Assembly: GCA_963771595.1 (NCBI GenBank)
Contig: CAVYUC010000015.1
Coordinates: 81,710 to 145,709, forward strand
DNA: 64,000 nucleotides
Direction: 5' to 3'
Origin: CAVYUC01 sp963771595
GTDB taxonomy: Bacteria > Bacteroidota > Bacteroidia > Bacteroidales > Prolixibacteraceae
Shown one piece after another: positions 33,401 to 43,900 of this stretch. Numbering within the stretch: the first letter of the stretch is position 1; each line of letters begins with the position of its first letter. The notes beneath the pieces were generated by a model. That model searched no databases. It was not told where the DNA came from and was given only the letters and a program-made list of their open reading frames with translations. The translations under genes and the position numbers were made by a program.

Positions 33401-35218
33401 TTTAAGAATAATGGTTAAAATTGCATCTTCTGCCTCAATTCTGGATATTACATCTTTAATTTCTTTGATATCGCTGAAACGGCTTTCCACTTCCGCCACA
33501 ACTAAATCTGTGGCTTCGAGTGTTGAACCAGTTGGCATGGTTACATATACCGAAAACTGCGTTTCTTCCACCTCCTCCAGATTACTAACACTGACTGCCA
33601 GCACCGCAAAGACGGCCACAAAAAACAGAACAATTGCACCGATTACAGTTTTCGCCGGCCCGCGCATACTCGATTTCAGCAGCAACACATAAATTTGAAT
33701 GATGCGGCTGTTGGTTGTCACCTTTTCGTAAAAAATATTGTGCGACGATTTTCTTTGCAATAAAAAGTGAGCAGCCATTGGTATAAGCAAAAGCGCGGCA
33801 AAAAGCGAAACCATTAAAGTGGAAATAATGGAAACTCCAATGTGTTTTCCCAGCAATTTCACCATGTAATCGGTAGAAAATATGAAGGGAAGGAAAACAG
33901 TTACCGTTGTTAATGTTGCCGCAACAATGGAGCGCCACACTTCCTGGGTACCCTGTGTAACCGCTGTGTCGGCATCAAAACGTTTGCCGGAAAGCCGGTA
34001 CACATTTTCAAGCACCACCACGCTGTTGTCGAGCAGCATACCAATGGCCAGCACCAGCCCAACAAGTGTTAAACTGTTAATGGAAATGTTAAAGGCATAA
34101 AACAGGTTGAAAGCAGTGAAAACCGAAACAGGAATGGCCAGTGCAATAATGGAAACAATTTTCATGTTTTTCAGGAACATCCATAACACGAAAATGGCCA
34201 GCAGTCCTCCCACCAGGGCCAAATCAATTATCTGGTCGATGTTTTTTTCCATGGTCTCGGCCATATTGGTCTGCACCACAATCTGCACATCTTTTGCCGC
34301 CAGTTTTTCGTTTAGTTCGGCAATTTTTTGGTCCACCATGTGCGACAATTTAATCATGTTGGCCTGCGAGTCGCTCACCAGTGTCATCGAAACTGCATCG
34401 AGGCCATTTATACGGCTGATACTTTCTTCTTCCTTTACTCCAAAATAAACATCGGCAACATCTTTTAAATAGATGGGGCCCTCTGCAACAATTATATTTT
34501 CAATATCATTTACATTGTTGTATTCGGCCGTTACATTCACAAAATACTGTTTTTGCGCATCGTGAAGGTAACCTACAAAAGTGCGGTTGCCGGAGTTTTG
34601 TGCAATGGCACTTTGTATTTGCGAAGGCGTAATATCGTAGGCTTCAAGTGCCCCGGCATCGTATGTAACTTCTATTGATCGTTCCTTTCCGCCAAAAACC
34701 GATACCGAAGCAACACCGTCAATATTTTCAAACGCCTCGGTTATCTCCTGGTCCACTATATTACGAATCCGATCGGTGCCGCCACTGCCCCTTATTTGCA
34801 GTTCCATAAACTGGTTGGTCAGCTGGCCGATATCTACTTTATTGACCGTAACAAAAAAATTGTCATCCAGATTTTCGGTCACCTGATCAATTCTTTCCTG
34901 CAGTTTCAGGAAAGTGTATTTAAAATTGACGTTTTGTTTAAAATTAACCTGGATGGAAGCCGATCGGTTGTTCAGAAACGATTCCATGCTTTCAATTCCT
35001 TCCATGGTGCTTATTGCGCCTTCGATTGGAATTACTGCCTGGTTTTCCATGTAATTCGGATCAACTTCAATTCGTGAATTAACCTGCACAAAAAGCATGG
35101 GAAGTTCGGCATTTGGCATCAATTCCACCGGCAGCCGTTTATACGAAATATAGCCCAGCAGGGTCAATCCGATAAACAACATGCTAATGAAAACTTTTCT
35201 TTGTATGATGAATTTCAT
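30500..35218 (-). CDS. RND exporter fused to an ABC ATPase (1572 residues)
   Basis: Residues 1 to about 1020 form an RND (AcrB/HAE1-like) pump: TM1 near 8-25, two large periplasmic loops, a TM4-like motif GMLLDNSVVVLENV, and the TM10-like GVVVNNGIILIDF. About 1025-1255 adds six membrane helices in three pairs. The C-terminal part is an ABC ATPase with Walker A GPNGAGKST (1317-1325), the signature FSGGMKQRIGIAQ, Walker B ILVVDEPTAGLDP and the H-loop FSTHI, all intact. A Gly-rich insertion (645-656, R-G6-R) sits in the second periplasmic loop. The frame is unbroken. Normal RND pumps have about 1050 residues and no ATPase. Gaps are 14 bp upstream (RND gene) and 8 bp downstream (ABC-2 permease). 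The substrate is unknown. Confidence 0.9.
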   Translation of the reverse strand: MKFIIQRKVFISMLFIGLTLLGYISYKRLPVELMPNAELPMLFVQVNSRIEVDPNYMENQAVIPIEGAISTMEGIESMESFLNNRSASIQVNFKQNVNFKYTFLKLQERIDQVTENLDDNFFVTVNKVDIGQLTNQFMELQIRGSGGTDRIRNIVDQEITEAFENIDGVASVSVFGGKERSIEVTYDAGALEAYDITPSQIQSAIAQNSGNRTFVGYLHDAQKQYFVNVTAEYNNVNDIENIIVAEGPIYLKDVADVYFGVKEEESISRINGLDAVSMTLVSDSQANMIKLSHMVDQKIAELNEKLAAKDVQIVVQTNMAETMEKNIDQIIDLALVGGLLAIFVLWMFLKNMKIVSIIALAIPVSVFTAFNLFYAFNISINSLTLVGLVLAIGMLLDNSVVVLENVYRLSGKRFDADTAVTQGTQEVWRSIVAATLTTVTVFLPFIFSTDYMVKLLGKHIGVSIISTLMVSLFAALLLIPMAAHFLLQRKSSHNIFYEKVTTNSRIIQIYVLLLKSSMRGPAKTVIGAIVLFFVAVFAVLAVSVSNLEEVEETQFSVYVTMPTGSTLEATDLVVAEVESRFSDIKEIKDVISRIEAEDAILTIILKDDYKDLDDRNIAEIKSQVESLVNNISQAEISLTAPASSSRFRGGGGGGRSGTESFGRFMGIGTNQERIIIKGENFEAMKGVAEDLEYYIEDLESIRNAGISVAGDRPELHIFFNQLLLTEYGLNLNNIASELGAFSREFTSGVNFKQGNEEYEIIIKEKLDEGEEEDTEKGIDDLRRLKVSNAQGATYDLQDISDLVFDEGMSSITRVNQEKQIEVTYRFVDEAEQSKDLLEAYRLEIDDVVSNYKVPPGVAIEVIHEEDQYTEFYFLIAAAFILIFMILASVFESVSTPFVLMFSIPLAAIGSFLALIFTGNSLFNANTLMGFLILIGVVVNNGIILIDFTNILRKRGYRKSRALITAGLSRVRPILITAITTIVALFPLAMGQAEYVGAIGAPFAITVIGGLALSTLLTLIFIPTLYFGLENAINWMKTLHWAIKTVQLVIFVAGAIFIYFEVDAFIWQLLDFMLLIILVPGITAFILTSLRQASEGVVNEKESIKIVVRKLVKVYDRDSRFMREWKSGLKIRERAGLSRDYKKLRDFYDLVWEIPLFIFLVYFTFFYVESNFWMWIFSHVIYFFLFLLFVPLNQVLVNKHESTSKRIYLKIANIIRNIIYWGIPLVFLVVFYFDWKNLGMVIFIGIIWYLLLAFYYSGEYIHRKNLNVARIQGRLSGLRRGYFTMVRQIPVIGKRKTPFRALNGVSLEIKTGMFGLLGPNGAGKSTMMRIICGILEQSYGKIWINGLDTQKHREELQGLIGYLPQAFGTYENMSAWEFLDYQAILKGIKDTKTRNERMEYVLKNVHMYERRNDKIGSFSGGMKQRIGIAQILLNLPRILVVDEPTAGLDPRERIRFRNLLVELSRERIVIFSTHIIEDISSSCNQVAVINRGNLKYFGTPNEMVKIGDGFVWHLTIPAKDFDEFAKKQLIVHHMRDGDNIKARCLSQTKPTEDAVNVSPHLEDSYLCLLRDYV

Positions 35219-35232
35219 CCGTGTGGAATTCT

Positions 35233-38200
35233 TTATTGGTTTTCCTGAATAACAGTATTTTTATTTCTTGTAAACAGACCTTTAAAACGGTCCAGAATAT
35301 CGTAAACGCAGGGAATAACCACCAGTGTCAGCAAAGTGGATGTTACCAAACCTCCAATTACGGCCAGCGCCATGGGTGAGCGCAACGAGGCGCTTTCACC
35401 AAAACCGATGGTTAGCGGCACCAGCGCCAGAATTGTGGTTAAACTGGTCATAATAATCGGTCGGATTCGTTGCTGTCCGGCCTGCAAAATGGCGGTTGTG
35501 CGGTCCATTCCCTCGCGGATGAGCTGATTAATCCTGTCCACCAGAATAATTGAATCGTTAACCGCGATACCGGCCAGCATAATTACTCCAATTACAGCCA
35601 TAATATTGAAAGGTTTTCCCAGGATAAAAAAGATGAGAATACTTCCAACAACTGCCAGCGGAACAGTAAGTAATATTGAAAACGGATGAATCAGCGACTC
35701 AAACTGCGACGCCAGCACCATATAAACCAGTACGATGGAAAGCAGCAGTGCAAAACCGAGGCTGCTCATCGATTCCTGCCGTTTTTCTTCTTCGCCGGTT
35801 ACCATAATCCGGTAATCCTGGGGCAATTCAATGGGCGCCAGTTGCTGACGAATATTATTTGAAACCTTATCGAGCGGAATTTTTTCTTCCAGTTGTGCAG
35901 TTACTTTTCCAATGCGGTTCTGGTTTCTCCTGAAAATTTCTTTCGGTGCCACGCCATACTTAATATTGGCAATTTCGCTCAGCCGGAAAACCTGGTCGCC
36001 CGAAGTAACAGTAAGATCATTTATATCGTTTAATCCTTTTTCGGGAACCTTAATTGTAATGTCGCTCATTTCGCCTCCGCGCTCAAGCTGGCCTGCATTT
36101 TTACCTTCCAGCTGATCCTGAAGTTGTGTTATCACCGTGTTTATATCGATGTTATACATTCCTGCGCGCATCCGGTCCACCTCAATTTCCACCTCGGGAG
36201 CGCCGTCTTCAATCGAAGTTTGCACATTGAATAAACCATCAATGTCCGCCATTCTTTCTTTCACCTGGTTGACAATCGCCTCAATTTCGTCCAGTTCTTC
36301 ACCCCTAACTTCAACAACAACAGGCGCTTCATCGGTTCCAAGTATTGATTTTAAAGCACTTTGTTCCTGCCTGAAATTTACTTCAAGTCCCGGAATATTG
36401 GACATTAAATTATCCATTGCTTCAATAACAGTTTCAGAAGAAATTGTTGAAACCGGACTTAATACAACTTTTATTTCTGCAGTATTCTCACCCTGAAAAA
36501 CGGATGTTGCATCGCCTTCAATTCCTGTTGAAGGTCCGGCATGTGAATATATTTTATCGAGATTTTCACCCAGATAATCCGTAAGAATGGATTCGATATT
36601 CCGAACCGTCATTTCAGTGCGTTCCAGTTCGGTACCTTCCTGTAATTTCAATTCAATATTGAACTCATTGGTTTCGGTTTTCGGCATAAATTCGGTGCCA
36701 ATAAAAGGAACAAGCAGAAATGAACCCGCCACCAGCACAATGGTCAGAATCACCACCAGCCATTTCAGTTTTAGGGTTTTTTCGAGAAAACGGCCGTAAC
36801 CGCCCATTTTTACAGACTTGTGTTTTACGGGCCGTTTTTTATTCCTGTAAAACCGGTGATATAACATGGGAATCAAAAAAATGGCAACAAACAGCGACGA
36901 AAGCAGCGAAAATGCCACCGTCCATGCCTGATCTTTAAACAGCTCGCCCGACGCACCATGCAGGTAAACAATAGGCAAAAAAACAATAATTGTTGTTAAC
37001 GTGGAAGCTGTAATTGCCCCGCCAACTTCTGCAGTTCCAATTATTGCAGAATCTTTCACGCTCATTCCGTTTTCGTGGTTCCTGAAAATATTTTCCATAA
37101 CCACAATTGCATTATCCACCAGCATTCCGGCTCCCAAAGCCAAACCACCCAACGTCATTATATTAATTGTAAGGTGGTTAAAATACATCAGGTTGAAGGT
37201 GGCAATTATTGAAATAGGGATTGCAATACTTACAATGAGTGTTGTTCCAAAGCGGCGCAGGAAAAGAAACAGAACAAAAATAGCCAATAAAATTCCAAGC
37301 AGCGCAGTTTCTTCCACTTCGTTGATTGCTTTGCTGATAAAAGTTCCCTGGTTCGAAACCTGGATTAACTCGTATCCAGGCAGCGCTTTTTCAATATCCA
37401 CCAGCGCTTCGTTAATCTGTTCCACGGCCTTCACCGTGTTGTATTTAGTTTCCTTGTAAATGGAAAGTCCAATGCAACGCTCGCCGTTAATGTGTACAAT
37501 ATTCACTGGTTCCTTGTTTCCGAACGAAACGGTTGCCACATCTTTCAGGAAAACCGGTGCCATTTGTACGTTTGTCTGGCCTTCGGTTTCTGCACGCACA
37601 GCTTTGTACCCCACAATCAGATTTTCGAAATCCTGCGTATTTTTTAATAAACTTACCCCTTTAACTATATACTGAAGGCCCATTTCACTGATTTGCCCCC
37701 CCGAAACATTGCGGTTAAAATTCTGAATGCGGGAACTCACCTGGTCCAGCGTCAGCCCCTGCGACTCCAGCCGGTAAGCATCGGTGGTTATCACTACTTC
37801 GCTTTCTTCCTGCCCCGACAATTCCACTTCGGCAACACCTTCAAGCCGTACCAGCTCATTCCGGATATAATTCTCCCCAATTTTACGGAGTTCGTTCATA
37901 TTCGTAATTTCGTTGTGCTTCAACCCGATAATCATTACCGGCGAAGTATTTGGATCGTGCTGCGTTATTTTCAACTCATCGATTTCCGAATTCTGGGTCA
38001 GTGTATTCAATGCTTTTTGCAAATCGAGAAAAGCCTCGTCCATATCTTTGTTCCAGGCATATTCAACGGTTATTTGTGCCGATCCGACTTTTGAAATGGA
38101 CGTAACCTGAATAACATCGGATTGACGAATGGCCAGCGCTTCAATGTTTTCCACAAACTGTTTCTCCATCTCTTCGGGCGGACGTTCGCCGGATTTGATT

Positions 38201-38361
38201 TCCACAAATATTCGCGGCGAATTCAGATCGGGAAATAAATCAACACCCAGTTTGTCGTATGAGATGTATCCCAGAAGTATTACGCCAAGGACCACCATCA
38301 GGATTGAAACCGGATAATTGACAGAAAACTGTGTTAATTTCTTCATTTTAAAAATTTTCAA
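35233..38361 (-). CDS. RND efflux permease (HAE1/AcrB-like)
   Basis: The 1042-residue product has full RND length with 12 helices and two periplasmic loops. Motifs include MLVDNAIVVMENIFRNHENG in TM4 (one Asp, with Asn in place of the second), NPVSILMVV-like TM1 (YPVSILMVVLGVILLGY), and GEEEKRQESMSSLGFALLLSIVLVYMVLASQFE leading into TM8 (given here as two stretches: GEEEKRQESMSS and FALLLSIVLVYMVLASQFE). A second Met at residue 6 (38346) is an equal start candidate. It lies 19 bp after the membrane fusion gene. It should drive proton-coupled export together with the fusion protein and TolC-like channel, and may form heteromers with the RND-ABC fusion. Confidence 0.92.
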   Translation of the reverse strand: MKIFKMKKLTQFSVNYPVSILMVVLGVILLGYISYDKLGVDLFPDLNSPRIFVEIKSGERPPEEMEKQFVENIEALAIRQSDVIQVTSISKVGSAQITVEYAWNKDMDEAFLDLQKALNTLTQNSEIDELKITQHDPNTSPVMIIGLKHNEITNMNELRKIGENYIRNELVRLEGVAEVELSGQEESEVVITTDAYRLESQGLTLDQVSSRIQNFNRNVSGGQISEMGLQYIVKGVSLLKNTQDFENLIVGYKAVRAETEGQTNVQMAPVFLKDVATVSFGNKEPVNIVHINGERCIGLSIYKETKYNTVKAVEQINEALVDIEKALPGYELIQVSNQGTFISKAINEVEETALLGILLAIFVLFLFLRRFGTTLIVSIAIPISIIATFNLMYFNHLTINIMTLGGLALGAGMLVDNAIVVMENIFRNHENGMSVKDSAIIGTAEVGGAITASTLTTIIVFLPIVYLHGASGELFKDQAWTVAFSLLSSLFVAIFLIPMLYHRFYRNKKRPVKHKSVKMGGYGRFLEKTLKLKWLVVILTIVLVAGSFLLVPFIGTEFMPKTETNEFNIELKLQEGTELERTEMTVRNIESILTDYLGENLDKIYSHAGPSTGIEGDATSVFQGENTAEIKVVLSPVSTISSETVIEAMDNLMSNIPGLEVNFRQEQSALKSILGTDEAPVVVEVRGEELDEIEAIVNQVKERMADIDGLFNVQTSIEDGAPEVEIEVDRMRAGMYNIDINTVITQLQDQLEGKNAGQLERGGEMSDITIKVPEKGLNDINDLTVTSGDQVFRLSEIANIKYGVAPKEIFRRNQNRIGKVTAQLEEKIPLDKVSNNIRQQLAPIELPQDYRIMVTGEEEKRQESMSSLGFALLLSIVLVYMVLASQFESLIHPFSILLTVPLAVVGSILIFFILGKPFNIMAVIGVIMLAGIAVNDSIILVDRINQLIREGMDRTTAILQAGQQRIRPIIMTSLTTILALVPLTIGFGESASLRSPMALAVIGGLVTSTLLTLVVIPCVYDILDRFKGLFTRNKNTVIQENQ

Positions 38362-38380
38362 ATGAGTTTCCGGAAAAATC

Positions 38381-39439
38381 CTAACGGATTACTTTCACTT
38401 TCGAATTATCGCGTAATGTTTCGAACCCTTTTACAATCAAGCGGTCGTTTTTTTGAAGTCCTTCAGTAATTTCCACGTAGTTCTGATTTTCGAGGCCGGT
38501 TTTAATCTGGCGATCATCGGCAGCATTGTTGCGTTCAACCACAAAAACATACTTCCCGCGGTTTCCGGTTAAAATAATGTCTTTCGGAATAACCACAACG
38601 CTGTCTTTTTTAGCCGTTATGATATCTGCTTTTACAAACATTCCGGGCCGCAGATTCCGGTCAGAATTCTGAATCAGGATTTTTCCTTTAAAAGTGCGGG
38701 TTTCGTTGCTGATGGCCGGCGAAAGTTCGGTAACCTTTCCGCTCAACGTGTCTTCGGAGATGGTGTAGCTTGTAACAATTACATCCTGGCCCACTTCCAC
38801 TTCCGAAATATTTTTTTCAGGAAGGTTGATGTCCACATACATATTATCATAACTCATTAAACTTACCATCGGCGAACCAGATGCAACCCGCGTACCTTCG
38901 GTATAGTAGGGAAGTTCAACGATGACACCGCTGAAAGGCACAGCAACATTCATTTTTGCCAGTGCAATCTGCGCACTTTGGTAATCGTACTGTGCATTTG
39001 TTTTTGAAACTTCAGAATTCCGCAGTTCGCGCAGCGTTACTCCGCCTTTTTCGTAAAGCGATTTCTGCTTTTCATACTCCTGTTCCGAAATTTCAAGGTT
39101 GAGTTTAACGGCATCAATGGCTATGTTGTTTTCATATTCTTCATCTTCGAGCCGAATAATTACCTGGTTTTTCTGAACCCGGTCGCCAAGCTTAAATTCT
39201 CTTCCGGTAGCCGGGTTTTTTAACAGGTGATAACGGCCGGTCATTTCAGAATTTATTGTCGCCTCGGATACTGCTTTGGCCGTTCCTGTTGTATTTACAT
39301 ATTGCTGAATGCTCTGCAATGTCACATTTTCAATTGAAACCGGAACTGCAAGCTCGGTGTCGCCGGTTTGTCCCTGGTTATTACATGCTGCAAATGCTGC
39401 AACCATCGCTATTAAAGGTAAAAATTTTATAAGCTTCAT
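38381..39439 (-). CDS. membrane fusion (periplasmic adaptor) lipoprotein, HlyD/AcrA type
   Basis: The 352-residue product has a lipobox signal (MVAAFAAC, Cys at about 19). A beta-barrel/lipoyl part opens with ITLQSIQQYVNTTGT-like sequence (VTLQSIQQYVNTTGTAKAV), and the hairpin lies at about 95-165 (AVKLNLEISEQEYEKQKSLYEKGGVT). The second lipoyl half follows at VPFSGVIVELPYYTEGTRV, then a barrel with LRPGMFVKADI. It links inner-membrane pumps to the outer-membrane channel. It is the only adaptor in the operon, so it may serve both RND proteins. Gaps are 21 and 19 bp. Confidence 0.92.
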   Translation of the reverse strand: MKLIKFLPLIAMVAAFAACNNQGQTGDTELAVPVSIENVTLQSIQQYVNTTGTAKAVSEATINSEMTGRYHLLKNPATGREFKLGDRVQKNQVIIRLEDEEYENNIAIDAVKLNLEISEQEYEKQKSLYEKGGVTLRELRNSEVSKTNAQYDYQSAQIALAKMNVAVPFSGVIVELPYYTEGTRVASGSPMVSLMSYDNMYVDINLPEKNISEVEVGQDVIVTSYTISEDTLSGKVTELSPAISNETRTFKGKILIQNSDRNLRPGMFVKADIITAKKDSVVVIPKDIILTGNRGKYVFVVERNNAADDRQIKTGLENQNYVEITEGLQKNDRLIVKGFETLRDNSKVKVIR

Positions 39440-39460
39440 TTTAATTATATTTTCAGGATT

Positions 39461-40957
39461 TTAGTTTTTATTGTTGAGGTAAAGTTCGGATGGAAGCACT
39501 GCTTTGCCGGCTTCAAAATCGTACAAACTTTGAATTTTCAGGTTAAGTAATTCAATTTTATAGTTGATGAGCGCCTGTGCATAGGCGATTTTTTTTTCGG
39601 AAAGCTGTGTCTGGTAGAGGTTTAAATCCATACCGGTAAGATCGCCGTTTTCGTAACGCTCCAAATTGATTTCATAAGTAAGTTGTGCGTTTGTTTCGTT
39701 TTGTTTTGCAATTTCAATCTGGTTTAACTGGTTTTGCAGGTTCCGGTAAGTTTGTCTGATATCGATAATTATCTGCTTTTTCTCTTCCGAAAGATTTAAC
39801 TGCTGCGACTGTATTGCCGCTTCCTGAGCTGCTATCCGCGCCTTTTTTTCGCCCCAGTCGAAAAGCGGAATATTAAAGGTTACGCCAACGGATGGGCTGC
39901 TGGTTGGCGCCTTAAAAATCTGGTCGAGGTTCGGATCATCACCGGTAATTCCCAGGCGGAGATTCACATCGCCACGGAATTCGTTTTGTGCCCGAGTCCG
40001 GATCATTTCAAACTGGCTCGATTCAACATCAATTTCGCGCTGGCGCAATTCCATCCGCGAACTCAGCCCGTTATCAATTGCCTGCTGCAAATCAATATTT
40101 ACCCGGTTTGCCGTCGGATCTGCCATCACTGTAAAATCTTCAAAAAGATCCATGCCGAGGTATAGTTTTAGCTGATCCTTTGCATTTTCGAAAGCCACAA
40201 TCCGGTCCTGCACTGTAGATTTTGAAGTAGCCAGATTTAATTCAGCCTGATATTGTTCTTCTTTTGCAGCCAAACCTGCCTCCACTTTATTCAGAATAAT
40301 ATCGTAACTCTTTTGTGTATTTTCAAGCTCGTCGCGGGCTATGGAAAGGTTCATCTGAGACATGTACACATTATAAAAAAACTGGGTAACATTCCGTTCG
40401 AGGTTGAGTCGCTGAAGTGCGTAACCAATGTTTGCATTTTCGTAATTCAGCTCCAGTTCTTTCAGGTCTAGTTTCAGGCGGTTGTATGTAAAAAGCGGCT
40501 GATTAAGGTTCAGGTAAAGGTTATTGTAAAAAACCTTGCTTTCGGAATCATTAAAATCGGAAATACTTTTTTGCCACCCGAATTCATTAGTTAAAGAAAT
40601 TGTTCCGTCGGTAGGTAAAATTGGCTGTACCACCCTGAAAAGCGCACTGGTTTGGAGGTTGTCGTTGGTGTACCATTCGGAAACCCTTGTATCGAACCGC
40701 CTGTTACGGCTGTAATTAATTGGCGTTACATCGAGCGAAAAACGCGATTTCAGTGCGGCTCTTTGTGCTTCGAGCGTTTGCTGGTAACGTTCGAGATTTA
40801 ATAAAGATTGCTGCAAATCAGGGCTTCCTGTTTCTGCCAGTTGAAGTGATCTGCCGAGCGTTAGTATTTCCTGGGCTTTTACACCTGATACAGAAAAGAT
40901 TAGAATCAGCCCGAAATACAATAAATGTTGCATTTTTTTCTTTTTTAGTCGGTTCAT
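39461..40957 (-). CDS. TolC-family outer-membrane efflux channel
   Basis: The 498-residue product has a signal peptide (the second Met at residue 9, MQHLLYFGLILIFSVSGVKA, gives the more normal length). It shows the two repeated long-helix halves of the family: GRSLQLAETGSPDLQQSLLN, later VGVTFNIPLFDWGEKKARI, and the closing RYENGDLTGMDLNLYQTQL. It should form the trimeric exit duct for the pumps of this operon. It sits 26 bp after the ABC-2/M1-like fusion gene and 21 bp before the adaptor. Confidence 0.9.
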   Translation of the reverse strand: MNRLKKKKMQHLLYFGLILIFSVSGVKAQEILTLGRSLQLAETGSPDLQQSLLNLERYQQTLEAQRAALKSRFSLDVTPINYSRNRRFDTRVSEWYTNDNLQTSALFRVVQPILPTDGTISLTNEFGWQKSISDFNDSESKVFYNNLYLNLNQPLFTYNRLKLDLKELELNYENANIGYALQRLNLERNVTQFFYNVYMSQMNLSIARDELENTQKSYDIILNKVEAGLAAKEEQYQAELNLATSKSTVQDRIVAFENAKDQLKLYLGMDLFEDFTVMADPTANRVNIDLQQAIDNGLSSRMELRQREIDVESSQFEMIRTRAQNEFRGDVNLRLGITGDDPNLDQIFKAPTSSPSVGVTFNIPLFDWGEKKARIAAQEAAIQSQQLNLSEEKKQIIIDIRQTYRNLQNQLNQIEIAKQNETNAQLTYEINLERYENGDLTGMDLNLYQTQLSEKKIAYAQALINYKIELLNLKIQSLYDFEAGKAVLPSELYLNNKN

Positions 40958-40983
40958 ATTGATTGAAAAATTAATTATTTCAT

Positions 40984-43900
40984 TTACAGTTCCACCAGTT
41001 TAACAGCATCGGCAAAAACCAGCCTGACATCTGATTTATTGGTTAGTTCGACTAAAGCCGTGTCGGACGAGAAATAGTAGGAACCTAAAAGATTCCAGCC
41101 TTCGTCGGCATTTTGAATGCCAAGGGTTTGTTCTTCTGCGCCATCATCGCTGTGAATAATAAAATGATAATCTCCTTTATCCTCATCGTCGCCGCCCCGG
41201 CCAAATCTTCTCGACTTATACAAATAATAGTACAGGTCGTAATAACCAGGGGTTTTTATCGGAACGTGCCATTTTGCTTTCAGTGAACCGTCGCCCGATT
41301 TGATGTAATAACCGGACCGGACATATTCACCGTAAAAATCGGAATTGGTGATGGCAGTCCAGTTGGTTGGCGGGCGCCAGTAATTCAATCCCGAATATTT
41401 TTTGTTTCCCTGGTCTTCTTTTAAAAGCCACTTTTCGAGTAAACTTGTTTTGTCGGTTTTGGTAACTTCAAATTCGGGATCTTCATTATCCACAATTATT
41501 TCGTTGGCCAGCTCGCTCTGCACAGCAACATCTGCAACTTTTTCACCTTCCACCGCAACAGCTTTCGGATCTTCCTCGATATTCCGGAAACCGTCCATAA
41601 TCATTTGCGGGATATTTTGCGATGTCATGGTATTTATAATTACCATTCTTGGATCGGAATCCAGCAGGTAATTCAATTCTTTGGTTTGATGTGCTTCGAG
41701 ATAAACAAGTTTGTTAATCATATCCTCATCGCCGCCGCCAAAACCACCACGACGTCCGCCGCCGCCCAACCTGAACGAAATTTTCACAAGTCCTTCGGTA
41801 TCCGAAAAGTTGGTGACTTTCATGTTCACTTTCGTTCGCATCATGTCGCCCGATTTTACTTTTACCGCATTAACCGCCGAAAATAAATAACCAGGTAATT
41901 CTTTCGCTTTAAACCAGGTATCCATCAAAGGCGTTAATTCCACACCAAAATTTTCTTTTATCCGCTGGTCAAAATCTTCAAACGAAATATTTTTAAACTG
42001 ATACTCATCCAGCAGTTTCCGCAAAAATTCTCCAAATTCTTTTTGTCCGGCTTTCCATTCCACCATAGAAAATAAGACATCGCCCTTCAGTTTAATTACA
42101 TTGTCGATAATCAATTTCTGTTTTGGGTCGGCAAGTATTTCCTGAAAAGTGCTGTCCTGCAATGCAATATTTGCCAGTTCATCTTCACTCACTCCAGACA
42201 TATTTCTCATCCAGAGCGACCGCATGTCAGTAACCTGACTTTTAAGATAAGCTTCAAAAATGCGGTTGGTAATCGGCCACCTGTCCGACTGGATATTGTT
42301 TTGAAAACTGTAAAGCATTGGAAATATAAAAGATGGATTTGCTTTTTCAACAACAGTTCCGCCTCCCGGACCTCCACGCCGGTCAACCTGTATTTCTTCA
42401 GTAAAACCCTGCATAAATTCTCCCAATACCCTTATCTCCTTATCTTTTGGAGTCATGTTATTATTACCGCGCCCCCAGCGTTCCATTCTTTTCTTCATTC
42501 CTTCAAAATCGGCAGCACGCATCAGGTATCCTTTTTCGGGTATGTAAATTTCTTCGGGTTGAACCAACTCCTGGCTTGAAGTCCAGATTCTCGGAAAGGT
42601 TTTAAACTGAGCAGGAACTTCCACCAGATAAAGCCGGTTAAAAGGATAATTCAGGTTGTAGGTCCGTTCCAGATCATTCAATCTTTCATTAATTAATTCC
42701 GGAATGGTATCTTTTGTTTCAGGAAATGCATCGGAAAAAAAATCGTGCCCTTCAAAATACCATATCCCATAGGTAACACTGTCGCGTTCAAAACTTTTTT
42801 CTTTATAATTGCCAATTGACAATGAAATTTGTGTCAATGGATATTCACTTTTGAAAGTAAATTCTCCATCGGCAACCTCGGTAATTTTTCCCTGCGAAAC
42901 CGCCTGCAATCCGGGTTTGGTTTTCACTTTCAGACTGAAATTTATAAACTGGGGCTGGTACCAGCTAACATCATCCGAACTGTAAGTAACGCCGCTTTTG
43001 GGATACCAGTTGGCTTCGCGGGTTAATAAAACATAATCCGGTGTTAAAAAGGCATACTTTTTTTGAACGTTCAGCACAAATTTACCATATTTTTCAAGCC
43101 TTTCTTTTTCGTCAATATCCAAATAACTCAGCGCTTCATTGATTTTTCCGGCATAGGTCATTTCCACCGTTGTTTCTTCCTCCGGCGCAAGATTAACATC
43201 CTGGCTTACAATAATTAAATGATGTTCGCGTTTAAATGGTGTTTCTTTCCCGGCAACTTTTAAACCTGTAATTTTTAATCCGTCGTTCAGGCTGAAAATA
43301 AACTTATTCAGCGTACCTGCAGTTTCATTTCTTATTGTTTGTGTCGAAACCGCCTGAATTGAATTCTCATTGTGTTCAAGCGAAATATCCTGTTTTAATG
43401 TTGAAGGAAATTTTTCTTTGACATATTTATTATTCAGCTCAACAATTTCATTTCTCAGCCGCTCTGTTGATTTAAACTGATGGATATGATCATAAGCCAG
43501 ATAACCGCCTCCAGTCATAAACAAAATGCTGAAGATGAGTGAAAATATTGTCATCGCGCCGGATTGAGGCAACCGCTTCAACAGGTAAATGGTAAGAAAA
43601 ATAAATCCAATCCCCAGCGAAAGATAAATGCCCCGGTGAATAAGAATTGTTTCGAAATCTGCAAATCCAACAATATCGGAACTTAACATGGGAATGTTAA
43701 ATGCCATGTAATCGAAAATATAATAAAACTTCGCCTGCAACAGGAATAGCGTTATTCCAATGTATCCCAAAATCAACACAAAAGTGATGGCCTGATTACG
43801 AATAACGCTCATGAGCATAAACGAAAGCCCCATAATAAATATTAAAGTAGGGATACTGATAAGCAGCAGATAAATTCCGTATGATGCCCAGCTGACAGTA

